Assembly (NCBI GenBank): GCA_016713425.1
Contig: JADJPE010000005.1
Span: 6,422,501-6,486,500, forward strand
DNA: 64,000 nucleotides
Origin: Deltaproteobacteria bacterium
GTDB lineage: Bacteria > Myxococcota > Kuafuiibacteriia > Kuafuiibacteriales > Kuafuiibacteriaceae
Reading direction: 5' to 3'
Of this stretch, positions 1-10,123 are shown one piece after another (position 1 is the first letter of the stretch; each line of letters starts with the position of its first letter). A model generated the notes under the pieces. That model worked only from the letters and a program-made list of their open reading frames with translations. It was not told the DNA's origin and did no database searches. A program made the position numbers and the translations under genes.

Positions 1-2
1 AA

Positions 3-2573
3 GCCGACGCCGCACTCAAGGACGCACTCTCGATTCAGCCCACGGCGGCGCTGGTCGAAGACGCGGCGCAGTTCTACCGTGCCCTCGACCGCTACGCCGA
101 GATGCATCGGGTACAGGGCATGGCTCTGCGCTTGGCAGAACCGGGGCCGGCGCAACAAGCGGCACGTGCTGCCTTCGCGCGCGGCGACCTCGAAGCGGCG
201 GACCAGGCACTCGAAGCCGCCGTTCGCACCGACCCCTTCCCCGCGGACCGCATCTCCGACCGGGCCTCCCTCGCGCTGACTCGGGGGCAGACCGAAGAAG
301 CCATCGCACGCGCCCACGAGGCGCTCTCGTTGGATCCGCTCCACCGTGGTGCGCTCTCCGTAGCGGCCACGAGTGCAAGCAAAGAAATCGAGGCCGATGC
401 GAGCGCAAGAGCGAACGCAAACGCGAACGCGAACGCAGGCGGAGACGCAGACGGAAGCGGAAGCGGAAGCGGAAGCGGAGGCGGAGGCGGAGGCGGAGCT
501 TCAGCCCAAGACGGAGGCAAAAACCAAGACGCACGATCGCGCGCCGACCCGTATTTCGAGCGGCTGCGTGCGTTGGGGTCGTCCGTCAAGCTCGAGACCT
601 TCATCGCCGCGCTCGAAGGTCGCACTCCGGGCTGTCCGGCGCCCGGTACAGCTTTCAGCGAGAAGCTTGCCTTCGATCCGTGGCTTTTCATTCGGCCCAC
701 GAGAGGCTCTCTCTTCCCTCGCGGCCTCGACCCACTCGATCGATGGTCACGCCATAAGAGCGTGGAGATCCTCGATCGGGTGGTCGATTGGGTCCAGCCG
801 ACCGGGCGCGCGCTGTCGATGCGACATCAAATCACCCGTCTTCAGAGCAAGGACGCCGCCGATCGCCTTGGGGAACTCGGCCTCGGGGGAGAAGATCTGC
901 CGCTCCTCATGCGCACCCTCAAGCCGAACGGACGCACGCTCGAAGTCGACCGCCATGACGGAAAGAGCGACCTGTCCTTCTCGGCCTTGGGGCCCGGCGA
1001 CGCGGTGGAACGGCAATACGTGACGATGGACGAGGCATCCTCCATCTTGGGCGGATATCGCCGCACCTTCGCCTTCCAGTCGACTTCTCCGATCATTCGT
1101 TCCGAGCTTGCCGTCGTGATTCCGAAGGCGCTCGTCAAGACGCTCTGGTTCCATGGATACAACGGTGCCCCCGCGCCAGAGGTTCTCGAGGAAGGCGAGA
1201 ACGTCGTCTACCTGTGGCGCGCCGAGGAAGTGCCTGCGCTCGAGGCCGAACGGTTCGCGACGCCTTTCGACGAGTTCCTGCCATTCGTGGTCGTCACGGT
1301 CGGTCTGAGCCCAGACGACGCGCTCCGGGCCAACCGTCTTCGATCACCGCCGCTCGATCCTCCGACCTGGACGGTTCGGGCGGAGGCGCGATCCATCACC
1401 CAGCAGGAGGAGACGCCCACCGACAAGGCCGAAGCCCTGTTCCGGTGGATCATTCACGAGATCGGTGAAGGGGTCGAGCGGGACCCGGATGCGATTCTAC
1501 TGACCAAGCGAGGCTTTAGAACTGGGCTGTTTCTCAGCATGCTCGACGCCTTGGGTATCGAGGCGTCGCTGATCCTCGCCGAGCCCGTCGCGCCATCCAT
1601 GACCGGGCCGATGTATCCGGCGCCGGATCGATTCTTCATCCCGTGGGTACGCATCGAGGGTGACGCACGCGAGGCGCGCAACGAGGCGACGGCGCAGTCA
1701 GGAGTCCAACCCATCTATGTGAACCTAGACAACGGCCCGCCTTGGTTTGGCGGGGCGCCTCCCGACATGGAAGGTGCAGGATACCTCGTTGCCGGCGACG
1801 ACAAGACAGACGCCAGCGTTCGCGTCCTGAGCCCCGCGGATATCCAGGCCGATGATCTCGTGTCCGAAGTCGAACTCACGGTCGATACGGAAGGCACAGC
1901 CGTCGGAAGGATCGCGCTGGTGATCCCCCCAGCCCAGGCGAGCGAGGTACGCCGATACTTGCAGCAAGCCCGCAATTCCGAAATCGACCGCTTCGTGCAA
2001 GGCTGGGTATCGACCCTGTTCGCCGGCGCGCGCACGCTTTCGTGGTCGACCGAAGATCGCGACGACATCCTGCTCCCGCTCAAACTCAAGGCAAGAGTTC
2101 AAGTCGAACACTTCATGCTGAAAGACGCCGGGTACCTCGTCGCCGAGCAATTCTTCGATACACCAATCGCCTTGTCGAGCCTCGGTTTGCCGATGCTCAA
2201 GACTTACCTCCAGACGTCTGAGCGGAAGACGCCGCTCCTCCTACGAAGCGCACGCGAAACGATGAGCGTCAGTATAAGACTCCCCCGCAGCGTGGGCATC
2301 CCGGTCGAGACGCCGAAGTCACTGTCCGTCGATAGCACCTACGGTGAGTTCCGACAGACCTTCGCTTGGGATCCAGAGGACAAGGTCGGACACATGGAGC
2401 GAACGTATCGCGTGGATCCGCAAAGGATCTCCGTCGAAGCCTTCCCGACATTCCGGAATGCCGCGCAAGATCTCACGCAGAACATGCAGAGCCGGTTCAT
2501 CGTGCCTATCGACCTAGCGACGACACATCTGAGCGAAACCACCGCGCCTCATTCAGGTCGACCGAGGAGCTAG
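3..2573 (+). CDS. TPR / DUF3857 / transglutaminase-like protein, 5' end missing
   Basis: The reading frame is open from base 3, so the gene begins before the window; about 856 residues are visible. The first ~110 residues look like TPR helices (blocks such as ARGDLEAADQALEAAV). A Ser/Gly/Asn/Ala low-complexity linker follows (bases about 400-500). The middle part, from about RALSMRHQITRLQ, matches the DUF3857 pattern, and a transglutaminase-like core follows (KAEALFRWIIHEI, then KRGFRTGLFLSML and GIEASLI). In active members the second block reads roughly KRGxCKDxAxLL; here the cysteine position appears to be Arg, so catalysis is doubtful and a scaffold role is more likely. DUF3857/transglutaminase proteins are usually periplasmic, but the signal peptide would lie outside the window. 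It converges on accC. The family call is from motif recognition. Confidence 0.8.
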   Translation, partial: ADAALKDALSIQPTAALVEDAAQFYRALDRYAEMHRVQGMALRLAEPGPAQQAARAAFARGDLEAADQALEAAVRTDPFPADRISDRASLALTRGQTEEAIARAHEALSLDPLHRGALSVAATSASKEIEADASARANANANANAGGDADGSGSGSGSGGGGGGGASAQDGGKNQDARSRADPYFERLRALGSSVKLETFIAALEGRTPGCPAPGTAFSEKLAFDPWLFIRPTRGSLFPRGLDPLDRWSRHKSVEILDRVVDWVQPTGRALSMRHQITRLQSKDAADRLGELGLGGEDLPLLMRTLKPNGRTLEVDRHDGKSDLSFSALGPGDAVERQYVTMDEASSILGGYRRTFAFQSTSPIIRSELAVVIPKALVKTLWFHGYNGAPAPEVLEEGENVVYLWRAEEVPALEAERFATPFDEFLPFVVVTVGLSPDDALRANRLRSPPLDPPTWTVRAEARSITQQEETPTDKAEALFRWIIHEIGEGVERDPDAILLTKRGFRTGLFLSMLDALGIEASLILAEPVAPSMTGPMYPAPDRFFIPWVRIEGDAREARNEATAQSGVQPIYVNLDNGPPWFGGAPPDMEGAGYLVAGDDKTDASVRVLSPADIQADDLVSEVELTVDTEGTAVGRIALVIPPAQASEVRRYLQQARNSEIDRFVQGWVSTLFAGARTLSWSTEDRDDILLPLKLKARVQVEHFMLKDAGYLVAEQFFDTPIALSSLGLPMLKTYLQTSERKTPLLLRSARETMSVSIRLPRSVGIPVETPKSLSVDSTYGEFRQTFAWDPEDKVGHMERTYRVDPQRISVEAFPTFRNAAQDLTQNMQSRFIVPIDLATTHLSETTAPHSGRPRS
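400..500 (+). repeat. In-frame hexamer tract (Asn-Ala / Gly-Ser / Gly-rich)
   Basis: Hexamers of the kind gcgaac and then ggaagc and ggaggc run in frame inside the first gene. They encode alternating Asn-Ala, Ser-Gly and poly-Gly between the TPR region and the DUF3857 part. This is a probable flexible linker created by slippage. Confidence 0.8.
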
Positions 2574-2608
2574 AGCCAGCTGGATCAGTGATCTCTGGCG
2601 GATACCTG

Positions 2609-2716
2609 TCATTCCCCACTTTGGTCGCCGTGAACGCGAAGAGTGCGCGCGCCAAATTCGCGGAGTCGATCGAGGATTTGATCGGCGGTCTTCGTCCATT
2701 GGAATGGCTTCTCAGA
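2609..2716 (-). pseudogene. IS630-family transposase C-terminal remnant
   Basis: The short minus-strand frame reads EKPFQWTKTADQIL and then DRLREFGARTL before a TGA stop. This corresponds to the conserved C-terminal tail of IS630-type transposases, commonly PKPFVWTKTADEIL. Only about 35 codons remain, an in-frame stop lies directly upstream, and there is no DDE core, so this is a relic. It sits between two convergent genes. A second IS630 fragment, covering the segment just upstream of this tail in the protein, lies near 31.8 kb. Confidence 0.65.
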
Positions 2717-2725
2717 GACAGCTGA

Positions 2726-4090
2726 CTAGTATTCGTAGCCGAGGTGGGTCTTGAGAAAACGGGTGTCGTGGTCTCCCCGTCGAAAGACCGGATGATCGAG
2801 AACCGGTTGGAAGATGGACAAGTTCGTCTTCACGCCTTCGATGACGGTCTCCGCGAGCGCACGTTTGAGGCGCTCGATCGCTTCGTCTCGCGTGGGGCCC
2901 CACGCCACAACCTTCGCGAGCAGCGAGTCGTAGTGCGGCGGCACTAGGCTTTGAGAGACGATCCCAGTATCGATACGCAGATCCGAGGTTGAATCGGGAA
3001 AAACGACGCGGCTCAGGACCCCCGGCGAAGGAAAGAACTTCCGTTCTGGGTTCTCGGCGCAAATGCGTGCCTCAATGGCGCAGCCATTGATTCGCTGGAC
3101 ATCGATCAAGTCGGAGAGACGTTCGCCCGCCGCGATCCCGAGCTGAAGTGCTACGATATCTCGGCCCGTGACCATCTCGGTGACCGGATGCTCGACCTGA
3201 ATCCGCGAGTTCACTTCGAGGAAGTAGAACGCGCCGCGGGCATCACCGCCCCCAGCGTAGATCATTTCGACCGTGCCAGCATTCGTGTATTCCGCTCGTT
3301 GCATGAGCCTCACAGCCGCCGCCATCATGGCTCGGCGCGTCGACGGTTGCAGTCGAGGGGATGGCGTCTCCTCGACCACTTTCTGATGTCGCCGCTGGAT
3401 GGTGCAATCACGCTCGCCAAGCGCCATCACATGGCCATAGTGGTCAGCGACGATCTGCACTTCAACGTGGGCTGGCGCATCGATCAGCTTTTCGAGATAG
3501 ATGACGTCGCTCCCGAAGAACGTAGCGCCGCGTTTCTTGGCTTCAGCAACGCCACGCTCGAGCGCCTTGGCGTCGGCGGCGACGGCCATGCCAATGCCCC
3601 CGCCTCCCGCCGCTGCTTTGACGAGCACGGGATATCCGAGACGCTCAGCTTCGCGCTCTGCCACGCCAAAATCCGTAAGCGCAGTCGTCCCTGGCACCAC
3701 GGGCACGCCGGCCTCGACGGCCAAGCAACGCGCATCGAGCTTGCCCCCGACGCGACCGATCGCTTCGGCTTTCGGGCCGATGAACGTGAGCCCCGCCTCT
3801 GCGACACGTCGGGCAAACGTCGCGTTTTCAGCCAAGAAACCATATCCCGGATGGATGGCATCCGCGCCGGTGCGGCGCGCGACATCGAGAATCTTTTCTT
3901 GATGAAGATAGCTTTCGGAGGGTGGCGCGGCCCCGATCACGAAGTGCGCATCGGCTTCGGACGTAAAAGGCAACCCAGCATCGACGTCGGAAGATATTGC
4001 GACGGTCTCGATCCCGAGCTCACGGGCGGTGCGGATGATGCGCCGCGCGATCTCGCCTCGATTCGCGATCAGAAGTCTCTTGAAGTACAT
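2726..4090 (-). CDS. accC: Biotin carboxylase (acetyl-CoA or related acyl-CoA carboxylase subunit)
   Basis: This 454-residue ATP-grasp enzyme carboxylates the biotin of a carrier protein using ATP and bicarbonate. The N-terminus KRLLIANRGEIARRI is diagnostic. The glycine-rich ATP loop GGGGIGM is near residue 165, HVEVQI near 209, RDCTIQRRHQKVVEE near 230, and the catalytic loop EVNSRIQVEHPVTE near 290. The C-terminal domain has GCAIEARICAENP. The length fits a stand-alone AccC; there is no fused biotin-carrier domain. It lies 6 bases after a crotonase gene on the same strand, which could mean a role in branched-chain or propionyl-CoA metabolism rather than fatty-acid synthesis. accD is present about 10 kb away in another transcription unit. 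The ATG start is clear. Confidence 0.93.
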   Translation of the reverse strand: MYFKRLLIANRGEIARRIIRTARELGIETVAISSDVDAGLPFTSEADAHFVIGAAPPSESYLHQEKILDVARRTGADAIHPGYGFLAENATFARRVAEAGLTFIGPKAEAIGRVGGKLDARCLAVEAGVPVVPGTTALTDFGVAEREAERLGYPVLVKAAAGGGGIGMAVAADAKALERGVAEAKKRGATFFGSDVIYLEKLIDAPAHVEVQIVADHYGHVMALGERDCTIQRRHQKVVEETPSPRLQPSTRRAMMAAAVRLMQRAEYTNAGTVEMIYAGGGDARGAFYFLEVNSRIQVEHPVTEMVTGRDIVALQLGIAAGERLSDLIDVQRINGCAIEARICAENPERKFFPSPGVLSRVVFPDSTSDLRIDTGIVSQSLVPPHYDSLLAKVVAWGPTRDEAIERLKRALAETVIEGVKTNLSIFQPVLDHPVFRRGDHDTRFLKTHLGYEY

Positions 4091-4096
4091 AGCGAT

Positions 4097-4891
4097 TCAG
4101 CGCCCCCTGAAGATTGGATCTCGCCGCTCAAAGAAGGCACGGATGCCTTCCTCGGCATCGTCGAGCTGCGCATTGATGCTGATGAGACCTTGAAGATAGC
4201 TGAACGCCCCTTCGAGCGACATGCCTTCCTGGTCCACCAACGCACGACGCCCAAGACGGAGAACGGCTGGTGAGTAGCCGGCCAGCTTGTTCGCCCAGCT
4301 GTAGACGATCGCCTCGAACTCTGCGTCGGGAACGGCGCGATTGAGGATACCCAAGGCCGCGGCCTCGTCCGTCGAAACAGTCTCGCCAAGCAGCATGAGC
4401 TCCGTGGCCGCGCGATGTCCGATACGCCGGAGGATGAGGGCTGAGATCATGAAAGGAAAGAGGCCCCGCTTGATCTCCGGCGTTCCGATCTTGAAACCCT
4501 TCCGACCAACGGCGAGATCACAGGCCAGCATCAGCCCAACCGCGCCGGCCAAGCAGTGCCCATTGACCGCCGCAATCGTCACCTTCGAGTGCCGGAGAAG
4601 CTTCAAAAACACCTCCGAGAACCGTCCGCGCGCCTCATGGGTCTTTAAGAACGAATCCTGCTTCCCCATCCCTGACAAATCGGCTCCAGCCGAGAAGGCT
4701 TTGTCGCCAGCCCCTCGCAGCACGATGACGCAGGCATCCTCGGCCTGATCGGCCTGATCGAGCGCATCGGAGAGCTCCAACAGCATGACCTCGGACATGG
4801 CATTGCGCTTCTCGGGTCGATTCAGCGTGATGTGAATCACCCTTTCTTTCCGATCATAGAGGATTGTCTCGTATTCTGGGATCACGCTCAT
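4097..4891 (-). CDS. Enoyl-CoA hydratase/isomerase (crotonase) family protein
   Basis: At 264 residues this has standard crotonase length. The motifs are ITLNRPEKRNAMS near residue 20, the oxyanion-hole block FSAGADLSGM near 65, GHCLAGAVGLMLACDLAVG near 113-131 and GTPEIKRGLFP near 140. Aligned by eye to rat-type hydratase, the second catalytic Glu (in the PEI motif) is kept, but the first catalytic Glu falls on Gly in AGAVGLML. It may therefore act as an isomerase or a variant lyase rather than a classical hydratase. It is upstream of, and probably co-transcribed with, accC (6-base gap). The start is ATG with only a weak purine-rich site. Confidence 0.88.
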   Translation of the reverse strand: MSVIPEYETILYDRKERVIHITLNRPEKRNAMSEVMLLELSDALDQADQAEDACVIVLRGAGDKAFSAGADLSGMGKQDSFLKTHEARGRFSEVFLKLLRHSKVTIAAVNGHCLAGAVGLMLACDLAVGRKGFKIGTPEIKRGLFPFMISALILRRIGHRAATELMLLGETVSTDEAAALGILNRAVPDAEFEAIVYSWANKLAGYSPAVLRLGRRALVDQEGMSLEGAFSYLQGLISINAQLDDAEEGIRAFFERRDPIFRGR

Positions 4892-4923
4892 CTCGGTTCG
4901 TCTCGGGCCCAGGCTCTCGTGCC

Positions 4924-4983
4924 TCAGCTCTCAGCTCTCAGCTCTCGGCTCTCGGCTCTCGGCTCTCGGCTCTCGGCTCTCAG
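4924..4983. repeat. Heptamer tandem array A (TCRGCTC)
   Basis: There are eight consecutive 7-bp units: three tcagctc followed by five tcggctc. The array lies between the crotonase start and the small gene at 5166. Read on the minus strand the unit is GCYGAGA, related to the heptamer of array B on the plus strand at 5521, so the two arrays are in opposite orientation around one small gene. Confidence 0.9.
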
Positions 4984-5061
4984 TATGCACTTCGATACCC
5001 ACGAACCCCGGCCCACGACAACACTGCACCCGGCGCCGCTCCCTTCCCAGCGGCGCACGAA

Positions 5062-5165
5062 CACTGAAACACTAGTTATTACAAGGCCTTACAATTTTTC
5101 TATTTTTTTGCGCAACCGTTCGGTGCTCGAACCGATAACCGGAGTGTCAAGAGGAGCGACAAGCG
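5062..5165 (+). promoter_or_regulatory. AT-rich leader / probable promoter of the 117-aa gene
   Basis: In this GC-rich window the stretch around ttattacaaggccttac and the following T-runs (about 5072-5110) is conspicuously AT-rich. It lies just ahead of the small plus-strand gene, and aggagcgacaagcg before the ATG is a good ribosome-binding site. The exact -35 and -10 boxes are not certain. Confidence 0.45.
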
Positions 5166-5519
5166 ATGAGCGGAACGAGCGTAACAACTTCCAGCCAAAC
5201 AGCCCCCTCCACGGTGCTTGAGAGCTGCTTCGCCAACGGCGACCATGACGGCTACCGAAGCATCTTCCGGACAGAAGGTATCCTGAGCGACGACTACCGA
5301 CGATCCGCTCGGTACATGCAAGAGCACGACGCTCGCATCGCGGAGCTTCAGCACAAGTCCCGCGCCATGAAGATCGATTCATGGAAGGCCCGTGACCTCG
5401 ATCAGGTCAAGCTGAAGAACGCAGGGCTGGACGGATCCAAGCAGCGATGCGCCGTCACCACGAGCCAGACCCCGGCAAGTCAGCTCAACTTCCGCATCCT
5501 CGGCGCGCGCCTCTCGTAG
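5166..5519 (+). CDS. Hypothetical 117-aa protein framed by heptamer arrays
   Basis: I do not recognise this gene. It encodes 117 residues with no signal peptide or membrane segment. The N-terminus is Ser/Thr-rich (MSGTSVTTSSQT), the middle is charged and probably helical (DDYRRSARYMQEHDARIAEL), and the tail QLNFRILGARLS is short and hydrophobic/basic. An AGGAG ribosome-binding site about 9 bases before the ATG and an AT-rich upstream region support it as a real, independently expressed gene. It is isolated, divergent from the crotonase gene and convergent with the NamZ gene. It is bracketed by 7-bp repeat arrays at 4924-4983 and 5521-5605, which may mark it as a mobile or recently inserted cassette (inference). 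Confidence 0.6.
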   Translation: MSGTSVTTSSQTAPSTVLESCFANGDHDGYRSIFRTEGILSDDYRRSARYMQEHDARIAELQHKSRAMKIDSWKARDLDQVKLKNAGLDGSKQRCAVTTSQTPASQLNFRILGARLS

Positions 5520-5520
5520 T

Positions 5521-5605
5521 ACCGAGTACCGACTGCCGAGCGCTGAGTGTCGAGTGTCGAGTGTCGAGTGTCGAGCGCCGAGCGAGTGCCGAGCGAATGC
5601 CGAGT
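5521..5605. repeat. Heptamer tandem array B (GYYGAGN)
   Basis: About twelve 7-bp units start right after the stop of the 117-aa gene. The clearest are gctgagt, three or four gtcgagt, and gccgagc; the last units drift. The core YCGAG/YTGAG is shared with the reverse complement of array A at 4924. Confidence 0.85.
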
Positions 5606-5660
5606 CTTCCGGGCGTCGCGTCGCGTGGCTGGTCCCAACGCGGATGCGCCCCGAGGAGAG

Positions 5661-6866
5661 TCAGCTTGGATAGAGCAAATAGGGCCGGCGGACCTCGAGC
5701 CAGAGCGCTTCGTCCGCCGCGAGGATGTTTTCGAGCGCTGAAGCCTCCTGTGTCCCATCGACCCACCCGCGCAGTTCGTCGCTTCCGCTGATGAGGTCAA
5801 CCGCCAGCCGATCGCGCTCATACTCGTATTCGAAGACCCGCCACAGTTGTTCGCTCGGATGGAGCACGCGGACCGCTCTCAAGAAGAGGCTTACCAGCCG
5901 AAACGGCTTGAACCGATTGTGGCGATAGTCGCCTTGATCCACGTGAATCTGAAGGCCTCGACACAGGGCACCGCGGTGCTTGTGAAACGTCGGCTCAAAG
6001 TAGCAAGGCCGAAGAAGGCAGCCCTCCATCCACTCCGGCGCGATCGACGCCATGACGTCGAGGAGAGCCCGCGGCTCCAGATGCGGCGCGCCCATGAGCT
6101 CGAGCGGTCGCGTGGTGCCCCGTCCCTCCGAGAGTACGGTGGCCTCCCCAAGGACCGTGCCCGCATAGCATCGCGCCATCGAGAGATTCGGTGCGTTGGG
6201 ACTCGGATTCACCCACGACAACTCGCCCAGTGGCCAGCCGTAGCCCGGCGCAAGCGTCGGATCGTAGCCGTCCATCGCAACGATCTCGAGGTCGACGTCG
6301 AGCGCTCGCGCTCTCTTGAACCAGAGGGCAAGTTCGCCGAGCGTGAGACCATGCCGAATCGGTGTCGGCGCATGGCCCACGAAGCTCGTCCAGCCAGGCT
6401 GGAGAATGCGCCCCTCGACCGGTCGACCGGCCGGATTCGGGCGGTCGAGGATCCACACCGACTTCCCGTGCTTCGCGCAGTCCTCGAGCACATAGAACAT
6501 CGTGGTCAGGAAGGTGTAGATGCGACAGCCGAGATCCTGGAGATCGACGAGCAGGACATCGAACGTGTCGAGCATCTCGGCCGTCAGCCGACGCGTCTGG
6601 CCGTAGAGGCTGAACACGGGAATCCCGTGCACCGAGTCAACATCGTCCGCCGACTCGATCATGTTGTCTTGCACATCTCCGCGCATCCCGTGCTGCGGTC
6701 CAAACGCAGCCGTCAGCCGAAGACCGGTCGTCGAAGCCAATGCGTCGAGCGTGTGCACAAAGCTTCGATTGACGGAAGCTGGATGCCCCAAGACACCCAG
6801 TCGTCGCCCAGAGAGCGCCGCCGTCCACTTCGACTCTTCGAGGAGTCGATCGATCCCGAGTCTCAT
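5661..6866 (-). CDS. NamZ-like exo-beta-N-acetylmuramidase (DUF1343 family)
   Basis: This 401-residue protein has the full DUF1343 signature: GVLGHPASVNRSFVHTLD near residue 24, FGPQHGMRGDVQDN near 55, PVFSLYGQTRRLTAEML near 80, DVLLVDLQDLGCRIYT near 103 and WILDRPNPAGRPVEG near 139. Characterised members (NamZ, GH171) release terminal N-acetylmuramic acid from peptidoglycan fragments. No signal peptide is obvious, so a cytoplasmic role in cell-wall recycling is possible. It is the last gene of the minus-strand block containing lptD, separated from it by a 30-bp repeat array. The start is ATG at the end of the listed range. No amidase or sugar kinase of a muropeptide pathway is next to it. 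Confidence 0.88.
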   Translation of the reverse strand: MRLGIDRLLEESKWTAALSGRRLGVLGHPASVNRSFVHTLDALASTTGLRLTAAFGPQHGMRGDVQDNMIESADDVDSVHGIPVFSLYGQTRRLTAEMLDTFDVLLVDLQDLGCRIYTFLTTMFYVLEDCAKHGKSVWILDRPNPAGRPVEGRILQPGWTSFVGHAPTPIRHGLTLGELALWFKRARALDVDLEIVAMDGYDPTLAPGYGWPLGELSWVNPSPNAPNLSMARCYAGTVLGEATVLSEGRGTTRPLELMGAPHLEPRALLDVMASIAPEWMEGCLLRPCYFEPTFHKHRGALCRGLQIHVDQGDYRHNRFKPFRLVSLFLRAVRVLHPSEQLWRVFEYEYERDRLAVDLISGSDELRGWVDGTQEASALENILAADEALWLEVRRPYLLYPS

Positions 6867-6930
6867 CTCGATTCGCTTCTACCGACTCGCGCCGTCCTGC
6901 GCCAGTCCGACCCGGCCCGAGACCGCAGGC

Positions 6931-6997
6931 TTTGAGCCTAACGTGGGCCGAGATCGCGGCCTTGAGCCTAAGGTGGGCCGAGATCGCGGCCTTGAGC

Positions 6998-7003
<6 letters not shown>
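6931..7003. repeat. 30-bp tandem repeat covering the lptD stop codon
   Basis: Two full 30-bp copies (6931-6960, 6961-6990) and a 13-bp partial copy share ttgagcctaa and gtgggccgagatcgcggc. The lptD stop codon (complement cta at 6998-7000) lies in the partial copy, so the array looks like repeated duplication of the gene's last codons. Confidence 0.9.
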
Positions 7004-10030
<3,027 letters not shown>

Positions 10031-10123
10031 GACGCGTCGTACGTACTACGACGATTGCAAGCCCGAAAGCTCAAACCCACGCCCACGTGGAACCATCGAC
10101 GTGAAACCATCGACGCGCGAGCA

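Noticed and set aside
5072..5112. Intrinsic terminator before the 117-aa gene
   Set aside because: The T-runs follow only an 8-bp palindrome with no loop; the stretch fits better as an AT-rich promoter region.
4924..5605. CRISPR array
   Set aside because: Units are 7 bp and directly adjacent; there are no spacers and no cas genes.
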